Source of the DNA: Chiridota heheva
Lineage: Eukaryota; Echinodermata; Holothuroidea; Apodida; Chiridotidae
Direction: 5' to 3'
DNA length: 64,000 bases
Assembly (NCBI GenBank): GCA_020152595.1
Contig: JAIGNY010000879.1
Span: forward strand, 549,001-613,000
Part shown: piece by piece, positions 1 to 10,778 of the stretch
Position numbering within the stretch: position 1 is the stretch's first letter
Layout of the letters: each line of letters opens with the position of its first letter
Made by a program: the position numbers and the translations under genes
The notes under the pieces: model-generated
Database searches by the model: none
What the model was told of the DNA's origin: nothing
The model's input: only the letters and a program-made list of their open reading frames with translations

Positions 1-387
1 TCAGTCCTACAAGACATGGGGCTCAGCTCAAGACATGGGAGCTCAGTCCTACAAGACATGGGAACTCAGTCCTACAAGACATGGGGGCTCAGTCCTACAA
101 GACATGGGGGCTCAGTCCTACAAGACATGGGAGCTCAGTCCTACAAGACATGGGAACTCAGTCCTACAAGACATGGGGGCTCAGTCCTACAAGACATGGG
201 GGCTCAGTCCTACAAGACATGGAGGCTCAGTCCTACAAGACATGGGGGCTCAGTCCTACAAGACATGGGGGCTCAGTCCTACAAGACATGGGGGCTCAGT
301 CCTACAAGACATGGGGGCTCAGTCCTACAAGACATGGGGGCTCAGTCCTACAAGACATGGGGGCTCAGTCCTACAAGACATGGGGGC
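1..387. repeat. 23-bp minisatellite, cut by the window edge
   Basis: About 17 copies of a 23-bp unit with the core TCAGTCCTACAAGACATGG. The first two units are irregular, with an internal deletion, and most differences lie in the G-run and in GGGCT versus GAACT. The array continues to the left of the window. It opens three overlapping plus-strand reading frames of 110-142 codons, which are products of the repeat and not genes. Confidence 0.95.
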
Positions 388-1589
388 GTCATCATCTTCT
401 CTCAGCACCATAATTATTTTCATTCCATTTCTAAACTGCTGTGAACCATTACTTGGCTCATGAGGATCGACTCTCATATAGTGCCTTGTTAAGTGCCTTT
501 ATGTTTGACCTAGTCATACCTGCTCATGTACCATTGTTCACCTTAGCATTTTAGAAAACAAAATGGACCCCAATGGCAAAGTTGGGAGAAAAAACAAGAT
601 GTATGGTTCCCAGAGTACTGACAGGTAAAAATGTGAACCTTAGCCTTCCCCCGTCCCCTACCCCCCACCATCACAAACAACGGTTTTATAATTTTTACGC
701 TCCAACCTGAAACCTCCAGCATCTCAGCCATGTGCTCAACCGACTGCATGAATCTCCATTTTGTATGTAAAACAATTTAGTGCAACTGAAAAATTATTTC
801 TAAATAGAAAGTCACAACATGGAGGACATTACAGTACAGATTTGTAAATATATTAACATCAACCGCAAAAAACAATGCATCTTCCTAAACATTAAATAAC
901 TGAAGGGCACAATAGAAATGTAAAAAAATAAAAAAATTAATAAACATCAAATTACATCTACATGCAAAACTTAATACTACTTTGTACATGATTGCATTTA
1001 TTTTTTAGAGGAAGAATTACAACATAGCTTTATATATGTGGGTTTTATGCAAATTTATGCATCTTTTTTTAAATCAACACATATGATACTGTTTTACCTA
1101 TCACTAGTATCCACAAAATGTATAAACTATATGTACTGAGGCCAATTCTCATATTTGAAATACAAATCCTGATAAAAAGGAGCTAAATTTTGGTATTCAA
1201 AATGAAAAAAAATGTAGAGAAAAGAATTCATGCAAATCAACAAGTCAGTAACCTACAGAAGCGGTAAGGTGATTCACTTTCCTCTTACTACCAATAGGCT
1301 TACTCACTGCTATCCAATGATATTAATCAATACAACCTCAAGGGTCCGCAGGCGAATTCAAAATTAATTCTTAGGTCTCCCATCTTTGCAGCAGACTCAA
1401 TGCACAATATAGACATGATAAACACAATCACGGTTGCAGGGAGTAAAATAAGATGGAGGTTTACGAAATAACACAGTTCTTACCAGTGGAATTTTTGACT
1501 TTTATAGGGTTAAGAAAGATGCGATGAGAAGAAATATACAAAAAGAAAGATTTGCAAAGGTTAGACGATATGAAGAGTAATAAGCATGT
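388..1589. other. AT-rich non-coding stretch
   Basis: I see no exon, RNA gene or clear repeat here. The short minus-strand ORF at 543-749 matches no family I know. The stretch is downstream of the last visible kinesin exon, so it is probably intron. Confidence 0.5.
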
Positions 1590-2230
1590 CAAGAAATTGA
1601 TCAAATTATTAAACATTGTGATGAGCCTCAAAGACTACATTTCAATTAGTTATGTTTCTCCTTAACAACATGAATGTATGAAGTTCCAACATCTGAAGAA
1701 AGTCCATTATCAACAAAGTATATATCAAAAAGATGTGCAAATATCAATAATTGCTCACATTTATTTTCTTTCATTATATTGTATCTTAAATATCAAGAAA
1801 TTTGCCAAATTATTAAACATTGTGATGAGCCTCAACAATACATTTCAATTTTTGTTTCCGCTTAACAACATGAATGTATGGATTTGCAACAGTTGAAAAA
1901 AGTCCATTGTCAACAAAGTATATATTAAAAAGATGTGCAAATATCAAATAATTGCATACATTTATTTTCTTTGATAATATTGTATCTTAAATATCAAGAA
2001 ATTTGCCAAATTGTTCAACATTGTGATGAGCCTCAAAAATACATTTCAATTTCTTATGTTTCTCCTTAACAACATGAATGTATGAATTTGGAACATTCTC
2101 AGAAAGTCCATTGTCAACAAAGTATAAATTCAAAATATGTACAATTAATGAATAATCACATTATCTTATTACTGTGACTTAAATACCAAGAAATGTATCA
2201 AAAATTAAACACAGTGATAAGCCTTTGCAG
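1590..2230. repeat. Degenerate ~200-bp tandem repeat
   Basis: The phrase AACATTGTGATGAGCCTCAA or a close relative recurs at about 1612, 1816 and 2017, with a weaker form near 2206. The spacing is 190-204 bp. The sequence between them (AACAACATGAATGTATG, GTCCATTGTCAACAAAGTAT) also recurs in each copy. There are about three and a half diverged copies. Confidence 0.85.
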
Positions 2231-2840
2231 TTGGCTATGGACTAAAAGTAGCTGCCATTAATTCCTACAGATATATGGTAGCGCACTAGTATTCATACTT
2301 GTTTTTCAGTGACCTTTTAATTTAATAGGTAAACCATCAAATTTTAAAATCAGAAATATTTGTTCATAAATACCCCTTTTGCAGATAGGTATAGACTAAT
2401 AGCAACTTACATTCATTCCTACTGTACTTACGTAAGCTATCCTAATTAGTATTCACATTAGTTTTTCGGTAACCTTTTCTATTTAATGGATATATGAATG
2501 TTAAAATGAGTATTGCATGTTCATAAATCCAGTCGTACCCTTTGCAGTTGCCTACAGTCTTAAAGACTAAAAGCAGTTTACATTAATTCCTAAAATTATA
2601 TGGTATCCTAATTATTATTCACACTAGTTTTTCAATTTAATGGATAAACTGTCATAAATGTTAAAATCAGTAATATCTGTTCATAAATTTAGTTTCCCCC
2701 TTTTGCAGCTGGGTATGGACTAAAAGCAGCTTACATTAATTTCTAAAATATATGGTATCCTATTTCTAATTCACCCTCTTTCAGTAAACTTTTCCATTGA
2801 ATGGATAAACTAATCATAAATGTGAAAATTAGAACTGTTA
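2222..2840. repeat. Degenerate ~160-bp tandem repeat
   Basis: Four diverged copies begin with a GCAG plus T/A-rich phrase (GCAGTTGGCTATGGACTAAA and relatives) near 2226, 2393, 2552 and 2707. Each is followed by CTTACATTAATTCC, a TATGGTATCCTAATTAGTATTC-like stretch and CCTTTT-AATTTAATGGATAAAC. The array abuts the ~200-bp array without a gap. A fifth, isolated copy lies at about 4995-5160. Confidence 0.85.
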
Positions 2841-3379
2841 GAAGAACAGTATGCTCAACTATTTAAAGCTGTATAGAGAATGGGCTTATAGAGGGAAGTA
2901 TATACATATACAGATTTCAAATTACTTGAGCTTTGAAAGATGCACTTACATTTTTATTTGCACTACAAACTTCAAAATATTTTTGAGTTTTTCCATATAT
3001 TTTAAGACAAAACAAAGCTCAAGGTTACCTCACCCAGTAACTCAGAACATATGTAAAACCTAGCAGTCATTATAAGTACAACACCTCTTTTAGTTCTATC
3101 AATTTAATAAGAAAAGAAAGGAGAGGCCTTGACTTGCCAATGTCAATGAAAGAATGCCATTCAAGCCCCTTTCTAACCTGTACCCAGCCCCTACACATTC
3201 CCAGAACTACATCCTGGATTGTAATACAACTTCCAATTTAAAAAAACTATGTGTGTCAAGCAGCATGAAAAATGTGCAATAACATTAAAGCAAAATTATG
3301 CGAAACAATATTGCTTAACGTATGACAAACTAGACATTGGAAACGATACAAATCCCCTCACCATGAAAAATGCATATTG
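2841..3379. other. Non-coding stretch
   Basis: Nothing was recognised. The short ORFs at 2851-3063 and 3249-3464 have no family signature. Confidence 0.5.
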
Positions 3380-3780
3380 CAGACTGTCCCACATTCCATC
3401 CCAACCTGTCCCAAATGTCATCCCATGTCTATACTCCATGCAATCACACCTGAAAACCAGATAATGTATGTCATTCCACCACTTGCATGACCCACATGCC
3501 ATCACAACTAAAATCCAGATGACATCCCACCACATGCCATTCACTGTCCAACATGTCAATCCACCCTGTTCCACATGCCAACACACCCTGTTCCACATGC
3601 CAACCCACCCTGTTCCACATGCCATCCCACCCTGTTCCACATGCCAAGCCATCCTGTTCCACATGCCAAGCCACCCTGTTCCACATGCCAATAAGCCTTG
3701 TCTTATATGCCAATACATCCTGACCAACATCCCACTGCACCCTGCAATACATACAATTCCACCCTGTCCCACATGACCTT
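3380..3780. repeat. 22-bp minisatellite
   Basis: The core is CCCTGTTCCACATGCCA, regular from about 3545 to 3700 and degenerate on both sides. The core motif (CCACATG followed by CATCCC) matches the complement of the 24-bp array at 38706-39417. The ORFs of 93-158 codons over it, on both strands, come from the repeat. Confidence 0.9.
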
Positions 3781-4059
3781 ATCCTAATTCCTTCAGCTAC
3801 TTTATCAAGTCATCTTCTACCCCACATTCTGCTTAATGTTTAGATTTTCCAAACCCCTAATTTAACATTCTTTAGAAGCAAGGATACTTTTATTTGCTTC
3901 TTTATTCAGGGCAAGACAAACATTTTGATTGCTATTCATGTCAGGAATGTCAATAGCATAACAAAACTAGAAATGTGACGTTAGTAAGTCATAAGCCATT
4001 TTTCTTTGATCTCAGATCAAACATATTGCAGTAAATGCACACTATACCTCACCATTAAG

Positions 4060-4790
4060 TGTGAATGCTCTTCACATATACTGTATGATCATTTGTTTAA
4101 GCAAAATCAACATACCCACTTTTTTTCAAGAGAGACTGTAACACATATACAAATATTTGCATTGCTAAGCAAATAGGCTAATTATTATGCACACAATCAT
4201 CCAACAACCACACTCAACTGAACAGTACCAATGCCCTCTACCACTGAACTAAATAGCAAGTTATAATTTCAGGTTAAATATTTTGTATGCAAGTCTATTG
4301 TTATGCAAATAACCTACTTAATATGCACACTACAACTCACCATTGAGTGTAGACAATGATCTTCACATATATGATCATTTGTGTTAAACAAAATCCCCAC
4401 TCCCACTTTAATTTAAGAGATATCATAGATACAAATATTTTGCCATTGTTATGCAAATAAGCTAATTATATATGCACACACAACCCCTAATCATGCTCAT
4501 TTGAACAGTACCCATGTTCTCTACCCCTGTAACAAGTACCAAGTTATCATCTAGAGTTAAATATTGTATGCAAGTCTATTGTTATGCAAATAACCTAATT
4601 AATATGCACATTACACCTCACCATTAAGTATAGACAATGATCTTCACATATATGATCATTTGTGTGCAACAAAATCCCACATCCACTTAAAGAGATATCA
4701 TACATACAAATATTTTCATTGTTATGCAAATAGGCTAATTAGTATGCACACACAATCCTAATCATGCTCACTTAAACAGTACCCTATGCC
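4060..4790. repeat. ~140/280-bp degenerate tandem repeat carrying octamer motifs
   Basis: Five copies of TTGTTATGCAAATA-CTAATTA-TATGCACAC lie near 4160, 4297, 4446, 4580 and 4717. Alternate copies are more alike (the AACCTAATTAATATGCAC type versus the GGCTAATTAGTATGCAC type), so the real unit is a dimer of about 280 bp. Conserved flanking phrases include CTCACCATTAAGT and GATCTTCACATATATGATCATTTGTGT. Confidence 0.85.
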
Positions 4791-5954
4791 AAGTTACATA
4801 AATGTACACATTCATAACCTCAGTTATGAAAACTTTAAGCAAAAACTTTTAACCTAAACTTTATGACAAATAAATGCAAATAAACCAATTTTAAACCAAA
4901 ACTTTATCAGAAGCAGACACCAATGCAGGGGGTAGTAGAATAGCTCTACTATTCTTTGAATAGTTGAGCTTAGAAGTAGAATCTGCTCATACATTTACTT
5001 GCCCCCTTTTGCAGTTGCCTATAAACTTAAAGTAGTTTATATTAATTCTTTCAGGTATAATGTATCTTAATTAGTATGCACACTAGCATCTCGGCATCCT
5101 TTTCAATTTAAAACTCATAACTGTTAAAAAGAGTGCTATGTGTTCATAAATTGAATCTTGGCAGCTTATGGCAGTTTTCACTTACAATATCTGAACTAAT
5201 TAAAACATTCCAGGAAAAATAAAATTAACAAGACATGTTATTAAACTAAAAAGGTTTTGAATAATGACTCCACAACGATTGGTTGTGATCAATTACTATG
5301 TTCAAATAATATTTACATTATATGAATTAATGAAAACATTACACCAACTACAAATGGACAAAGTAAATGAATACAGTCACATGACAGAAGTTTCATAGAA
5401 TAATCCACAAAGATCGGTGATCAATTACCTTTTCAGTTAATATTTAGTGAAAACTTTTTTTGGCAGTCAATATTTCATCCTGTTGTAAAATGAAAATTAA
5501 ATTATTTTCATGTTTTTTTTCAAGTTTATGACTTTTGAAATGCAATCAATGTACATTAAACTTCTATAGATTGATAAGTCTTAAAAGTTAGTTTACACTT
5601 TTAGGCACATGCCAGCCAGGGAAGCACAGGTAAGTCACACTTGACTTGTTTTCAGCTTGGACCCAAGGAATTTGTCAGCTACCAATCAATTAATGTCTTT
5701 AGAAAATCAAGAACAAGTTTTTTCTAAGGAGAGGTTATACAGACAGTCATTTCTGTCATCCGTGTTTTTTAAAGTAAAAAGATAAGCAGACATAATTTCT
5801 TACAAAATTTGGTTGTGCAGACTAGTACTTCTTTGGAACACAACTATGATTCTAAATCATCTTGATCATTTTGACACAGGCAATGTGTTTAAATCATCCC
5901 CATCATTTTAACACATCCAATGGTCATGAGTCCCAAAATCTCAGAAACATTTCA
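4791..5954. other. Non-coding stretch with one stray copy of the 160-bp unit
   Basis: An isolated relative of the 2222-2840 unit lies at about 4995-5160 (CCCTTTTGCAGTTGCCTATA, then TTTATATTAATTC). I recognise nothing else before the LINE that begins near 5955. Confidence 0.55.
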
Positions 5955-7675
5955 ATATAATATACAATTTCTCTAAATTATTTGAAAGAATTGTTTTCAA
6001 TAGAAAATTAAATTTCTTAATCAAGCATAATGTGCTCTATGACAATCAATTTGGTTTTCTACCTGGTAAATCAACTTCCCATGCAATCATCCACCTTATT
6101 GATAAATTAACTACTACCTTTAAAAATAAAGATTTCGTTTGTGGTACATTTTTTGACCTTTCAAATGCCTTCGACACTTTGGATCATTGTATATTACTTC
6201 ATAAACTTGATAAATATGGTATATGCGGGTTTGTATTAGATTGGCTTATAAGTTACTTATGTAATCACTATCAGTTTGTATCTACCAACAATACGAAGTC
6301 TGCACTTGATGTTTTAAAATGTGGTGTGCTTCAGGGGTCAATCTTAGGCCCTTTATTATTTATCATTTATGTTAATGATCTTCCTGAAGCCACATCAACT
6401 TCTAGCCTTATTTTATATGCTGATAATACGAATCTCTTTGTTTCTGGCCCCAAAGCCAACAAGCTTTTATCTAATGTTGAAAATGAATTAAAACTAATTA
6501 GTTCCTGGTTCATGGTCAATAAATTATCATTAAATGTCACTAAAACTTAAATCATTTTGTTCAGTCCGCCTGGCAAACCTACAAATCTTAACAATGATTT
6601 GGTATCTTCTAATAATCACAAAATTCCCTTTCCAGTGCTAATACATTTTTAAGTATTATCATTGATAAACACTTAACATGGCAGAATCATATTGACCTAG
6701 TTTAGTATGTAGTAAAATTTCTAAGGGTATTGGTATTATTTATCGTCTGAAACATCTGTTGCCCACTCGTACATTAGTGTCTCTATATACAACACTCTTA
6801 TTTTACCCTATCTTTCGTATTGTAATATTGTTTGGGGCTGTACATATCATTCACGTCTAAACATACTTTTTGCTCTCCAAAAAAGGGTGTCCGTTTGATT
6901 AGTGACGTAAGCTATTTTCACCACGCTATACCTTTGTTTACTAAGCATAACATTCTATCTATATACGATATTACCTCTTACCAAAGGTAATAGGTATCCT
7001 CATGCATAAATGGCATCAATCTAAGCTCCCCTTTCTTTTCCGTACTTTTTTCTGTGGCCGTAATAGTATTCATCCATATTCAACAAGAAACTCTTATCAA
7101 CTTAGTCTCCCACTCAATAGGCTTACCTCTTCTCAACATTCCATTTGTTTTATACGTAGGTCTCAAACTCTGGAATTCTCTCCCTTTCTATATAAATGCA
7201 TTAGCTTCAAAATCTTTGTTTAAAAATTATTTTAAAGCGTTCTTATTCTCACATTATAAATAACGCTCTGCCTTTAAATGTTCTTGGATCAATTTTATCC
7301 TGACTGGTTTGCGTTTCTTTCAAAATTGTCTTTTCATGCAATTTCCCATTTTGTAGTATTTCTCTTTATTTGATCACATTTTTGCCATAATTGATCTAAA
7401 TTTGACTGGTGTTACACAATCATTATTATAATTATTTGCGTGTGTATGTGTGTGTGAATGCGGGGGGTGTTCGTTTATGTGTTTTGTGTTCTGGAGGCCA
7501 CACGTTTATAAGTTACTCTAACTTCCTGTGTGGCGCTCCTAAGCCACTTTTGTAATTAATGAATGTGTATATCAATATCTTTGTTTCATTGCATGTATCA
7601 TATTGTATATTTGTATATATTTGTACTCTGTATCAAAGTGTGCTTGAATAAATGTTTGGATCAATCAATCAATAA
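5955..7675 (+). mobile_element. Decayed, 5'-truncated CR1-like LINE (reverse transcriptase and 3' end)
   Basis: A 5'-truncated non-LTR retrotransposon on the plus strand. Reverse transcriptase homology begins near 5970 (FSKLFERIVFNR type) and continues through the open frame 6032-6550, which contains NQFGFLPGKSTSHAI, FFDLSNAFDTLDH and QGSILGPLLFIIYVNDL. The catalytic box reads YADNTN where YADD is expected, and the usual GVPQGS reads GVLQGS. A stop follows at about 6547. The C-terminal domain then continues across frameshifts to the stop near 7260 (KGIGIIYRLKHLLPT, LSYCNIVWGC, GLKLWNSLPF). The 3' untranslated part ends near 7640-7675 with AATAAA and an ATCAATCA-type tail, as CR1-group elements often do. 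The copy is dead. The clade is inferred from motif style; a Rex- or Daphne-like group is possible. Confidence 0.9.
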
Positions 7676-7737
7676 TCTTGCAGAAAAGAGGATTTGACAT
7701 CCACTACTAATCAGATTTTACCCATCTTATAGAGGAA

Positions 7738-7772
7738 ATTTGTTTGTTTGTTTGATGAGGGCTTAACGGAAT
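7738..7772 (-). mobile_element. LINE 3'-end fragment (jockey/I-like family)
   Basis: TTTGTTTGTTTGTTTGATGAGGGCTTAA matches the complement of the 3' end of the LINE at 33190-35075. Only the terminal few tens of bases are present. Confidence 0.6.
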
Positions 7773-8632
7773 CTTGTCTCCGGATAATTGCTTGACCTGC
7801 ACCAGTAAAACCAAGCATACCAGTAACGTCACTCACGCGGCAGTAATTAATTGGTTTGTCGGTGATTGTTTAAAGATTTCGCCCAATCAGAAACATTGGA
7901 TTGTATTTCTGATCTTCACTGTATCCACAATAAAACGACATCTGGCCATTAACAGGAATCTGTTTTTTGAACATGCTATTATCATTCTCTTACATAAAAG
8001 ATGAGAATGTTTGACAACTAAATTTTCCTTTAAAGAAACCTAATATATCTATTTTTGATTAGAAATTAATTCATATTTATATCAGCCCTAGCTACATCAA
8101 TTAACGGAAGATTTCCAGCTATGAGGTTTTGAGTTCTGCCATAAATCTTTCAAGATGCCTCTTTGTTATCTGATGACGTCTTATTACTATTTTTATTCTT
8201 CATTTCATTCAATGTTCAGGCCTCCAGCCTATTACATACAAATATAAGTACATTGGTTTAACAATTTGAAATCAAAGAAAAGAATTAATGTCTTAAACAC
8301 AAACAAAACATGAACGTAGACACAAAATAATTGCCCATACCAAAAAAATAAAGTAATCAAAAACAATTGAATATTCAAAACCAAATGGATAATGGGATCG
8401 TTGAACAATAAAGTAATTATTGATTTATGCAACATAATAATTATGCTAGAAATTCTTTGTGTTTTTGAAGTGAAAAGCTTTGTATATGAACCTGGCTAAA
8501 AAAAAAAAAAATGAAAGATTTGCTTGTAATTCTTAGAAGCGTTTCAAACAAAGCAAATATGAGTGGTGGTGATGAAAGTGCTGAGGAATGAAAGCTTTAC
8601 GAATGTCCTCAAAGAAGGGAAATTCTAGCACA
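7773..8632. other. Non-coding stretch
   Basis: No gene or clear repeat was recognised. Short ORFs at 7774-8004 and 8232-8435 are AT-rich and have no family signature. Confidence 0.5.
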
Positions 8633-9002
8633 AAGTGACATTCATCGTCTAGACGATGTAGGTTACACATAGTGCATAATGTGATGTTCATCCTCTACAC
8701 GATGTAGGTTACACATAGTGCATAATGTGATATTCATCGTCTAGACGATGTAGGTTACACATAGTGCATAATGTGATATTCATCGTCTAGACGATGTAGG
8801 TTACACATAGTGCATAATGTGATATTCATCGTCTAGACGATGTAGGTTACACATAGTGCATAATGTGATGTTCATCCTCTACACGATGTAGGTTACACAT
8901 AGTGCATAATGTGATATTCATCGTCTAGACGATGTAAGTTACACATAGTGCATAATGTGATATTCATCCTCTAGACGATCTAGGTTACACATAGTGCATA
9001 AT
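8633..9002. repeat. 46-bp minisatellite with a palindromic core
   Basis: Eight copies of a 46-bp unit. Each carries ATCGTCTAGACGAT, a perfect 14-bp palindrome, followed by GTAGGTTACACATAGTGCAT. Some copies have ATCCTCTACACGAT, which breaks the palindrome. The array is on the left side of the KIF1 exons. Confidence 0.95.
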
Positions 9003-9448
9003 CTTAAATTTCTAGGAATATTTTGCCGTCTGCCAGTATGGACATTCAAAGGGAGTACGCCACAGCGAAGGTGTGTGATATAAGAACATAAATGCGGATT
9101 ATCAAAAAAATGTTAAATACGGTTCATACAGTATGTGAGATAATGTTTGAAAACTTTATAATTATATAGACGGTCCATTGAATTTATTTGAGTAAGCCAT
9201 TCTTGCTCATTGATGTCAGACTGATAAATCTTGCAGGGTCTTAGGTGTAACATAAGATGGGTTATGTTTGACTGTTGCATGCAAGCACTGCAAGCGAGAT
9301 ATAGTTCAATAACCGTAAGTATATATAGATATAATGATAGAAAAAAAAATGATATAAAGAATTTATGAAAATTAGTGAAAAGAAAAGGCAATTGCTGTAC
9401 AATGGTTATGATGGGACATATCGTTGCGGTTTTGACATTTAGTAAACA
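9003..9448. other. Non-coding stretch
   Basis: Nothing was recognised. The minus-strand ORF 9113-9478 (121 codons) is hydrophobic and AT-rich, and it matches no family I know. It overlaps the start of the 60-bp array. Confidence 0.45.
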
Positions 9449-9802
9449 TAAATCATAATTATATGTGTTTAAACACATTCGTCACTATGTCAAAACAAAA
9501 ATCATAGTATTATGTGTTTAATATGTGTTTAAACACATTCGTCACTATGTCAAAACAAAAATCATAGTATTATGTGTTTAATATGTGTTTAAACACATTC
9601 GTCACTATGTCAAAACAAAAATCATAGTATTATGTGTTTAATATGACAAAACAAAATCATAGTATTATGTGTTTAATATGTCAAAACAAAAATCATAGTA
9701 TTATGTGTTTAATATGTGTTTAAACACATTCATCTTTATGTCAAAACAAAAATCATATTAATATGTGTTTAAACACATTCGTCACTATGTCAAAACAAAA
9801 GA
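9449..9802. repeat. 60-bp minisatellite with a TGTGTTTAAACACA palindrome
   Basis: About six copies of a 60-bp unit made of TATGTGTTTAAACACATTC, GTCACTATGTCAAAACAAAA and ATCATAGTATTATGTGTTTA. Two of the middle copies lack the palindromic part. Adjacent full copies are identical, so amplification or gene conversion was recent. Confidence 0.95.
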
Positions 9803-10079
9803 AGAGGCTTTTACAGTCGATCCTACATTCATCAATATGTCAAAATATGCAAAAAAAGTGTGCATTTTTTCTTCCAATCTTTATATTTCAATATATTTTT
9901 CTTCTACTTTTCCAATGAATATGAATTTCTTATTTATACAATTCTTAAAAAAGTCTTGCATTATATTATACATCATGTATTTTTTCTGGTAATCTTGCAT
10001 ATATTATTAATCTTTTTGTTTGCATTCATCTAGTCTCCCTTCATGAATAAAAAAAGATAATTCGTCCCCAAACTTATTC

Positions 10080-10190
10080 CCACAACTCCATCGTATGAAC
10101 ATACATTCGTATTTTGATCAATCCTCGGGAGGATGTTTCATATACTCACCAATTCTGTCAAAGCAGAGATGACCTTCCCTAGGGTTGCAT
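10080..10190 (-). pseudogene. Partial duplicate of the KIF1 exon at 10713-10778
   Basis: On the minus strand 10150-10188 reads ATLGKVISALTEL and is followed directly by a GTGAGTATAT donor. The true exon 0.56 kb away reads TTLGKVISALAEY. Similarity continues into the following intron (TCCTC-GAGGATT-ATCAA), so this is a DNA-level tandem duplication and not a retrocopy. The first half of the exon (EGANINKSL) is gone and no matching acceptor is visible, so it is probably a dead exon copy. Confidence 0.75.
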
Positions 10191-10194
10191 GCAA

Positions 10195-10620
10195 TATATA
10201 TTTACTTTTTCTTCTAGTTTTCTGTCAAATAATATTGTTCACTTTTGCTATTTAGTCTTCCATTATGATACAAAGTTATCAATTTTATATACATTTCTTT
10301 ATCTAGTCTTCAGACAAATATGAGCATCTTCATTGATGTTTTACTCAGGCTGGTAATATTCCAGTATGATTTGAAGTTATTCATTTTGTATCTATTTCTT
10401 CTTCTAGTCTTCTGTTGAATATTCATTATCAACATTTCTCTAGACTAGCACTCTTCCATTATATTACAGAGTTCCTTCCTTTGTTACATACATTTTTTTC
10501 TCATCTTCCATCAAATATGATGTTATTCATTTATTCTAATCACTGTCATGGTCCATTATATTATAAATTTTATGTATTTCAAGTATTTTGTTCTCGCATC
10601 ATATTATTCCCTCAACCCCA
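10195..10620. repeat. Diverged tandem duplication beside the kinesin exon
   Basis: Phrases such as CTTCTAGTCTTCTGTCAAAT, CCATTATGATACAAAGTTATC and TTTATTTCTTCTTCTAG recur about every 140-170 bp in three poor copies. The block lies between the pseudo-exon and the true exon and probably belongs to the same duplication history. Confidence 0.6.
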
Positions 10621-10665
10621 TCATATACGCAGAAATTCTGCGTATATTAATTTCTGCGTATATGA
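10620..10665. repeat. Short perfect hairpin
   Basis: CATATACGCAGAAATT is followed by AATTTCTGCGTATATG after a short AT-rich spacer that itself holds another CTGCGTATA copy. The arms are 16 bp. It sits about 50 bp downstream (in gene orientation) of the exon donor at 10712. Confidence 0.85.
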
Positions 10666-10712
10666 TGGCTGTCTTGATAAATCCTCCAGAGAATGGTTCG
10701 TAATATACTCAC

Positions 10713-10778
10713 ATATTCTGCCAATGCAGAGATGACTTTTCCTAGGGTAGTAAGTGATTTGTTAATATTGGCACCTTC
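10713..10778 (-). CDS. KIF1: KIF1/unc-104-type kinesin, motor-domain exon 'EGANINKSLTTLG'
   Basis: A 66-nt internal exon of 22 codons, reading EGANINKSLTTLGKVISALA then EY. The acceptor is TTTCATCCACAG and the donor is GTGAGTATAT. The exon begins and ends between codons. NINKSLTTLGKVISALAE is the segment after switch II (helix alpha-4 region) that contacts microtubules in kinesin-3 motors, and both its sequence and its boundaries match known KIF1 genes. It follows the exon at 16536-16725 in frame. The donor is preceded by AT rather than AG, and the last residue is Y where vertebrate KIF1A/B have M or V. The next exon, which should hold the lysine-rich K-loop and IPYRDSVLTWLL, was not found to the left, so the following intron is longer than 10.7 kb. 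Confidence 0.95.

Noticed and set aside
8633..9002. Possible CRISPR array (palindromic direct repeats)
   Set aside because: The 46-bp units are head-to-tail with no variable spacers, there are no cas genes, and the genome is animal.
9113..9478. 121-codon hydrophobic minus-strand ORF
   Set aside because: AT-rich, no family signature, and its start runs into the 60-bp array.
1..10079. Next kinesin exon (IPYRDSVLTWLL) in the left part of the window
   Set aside because: No match was seen on the minus strand.
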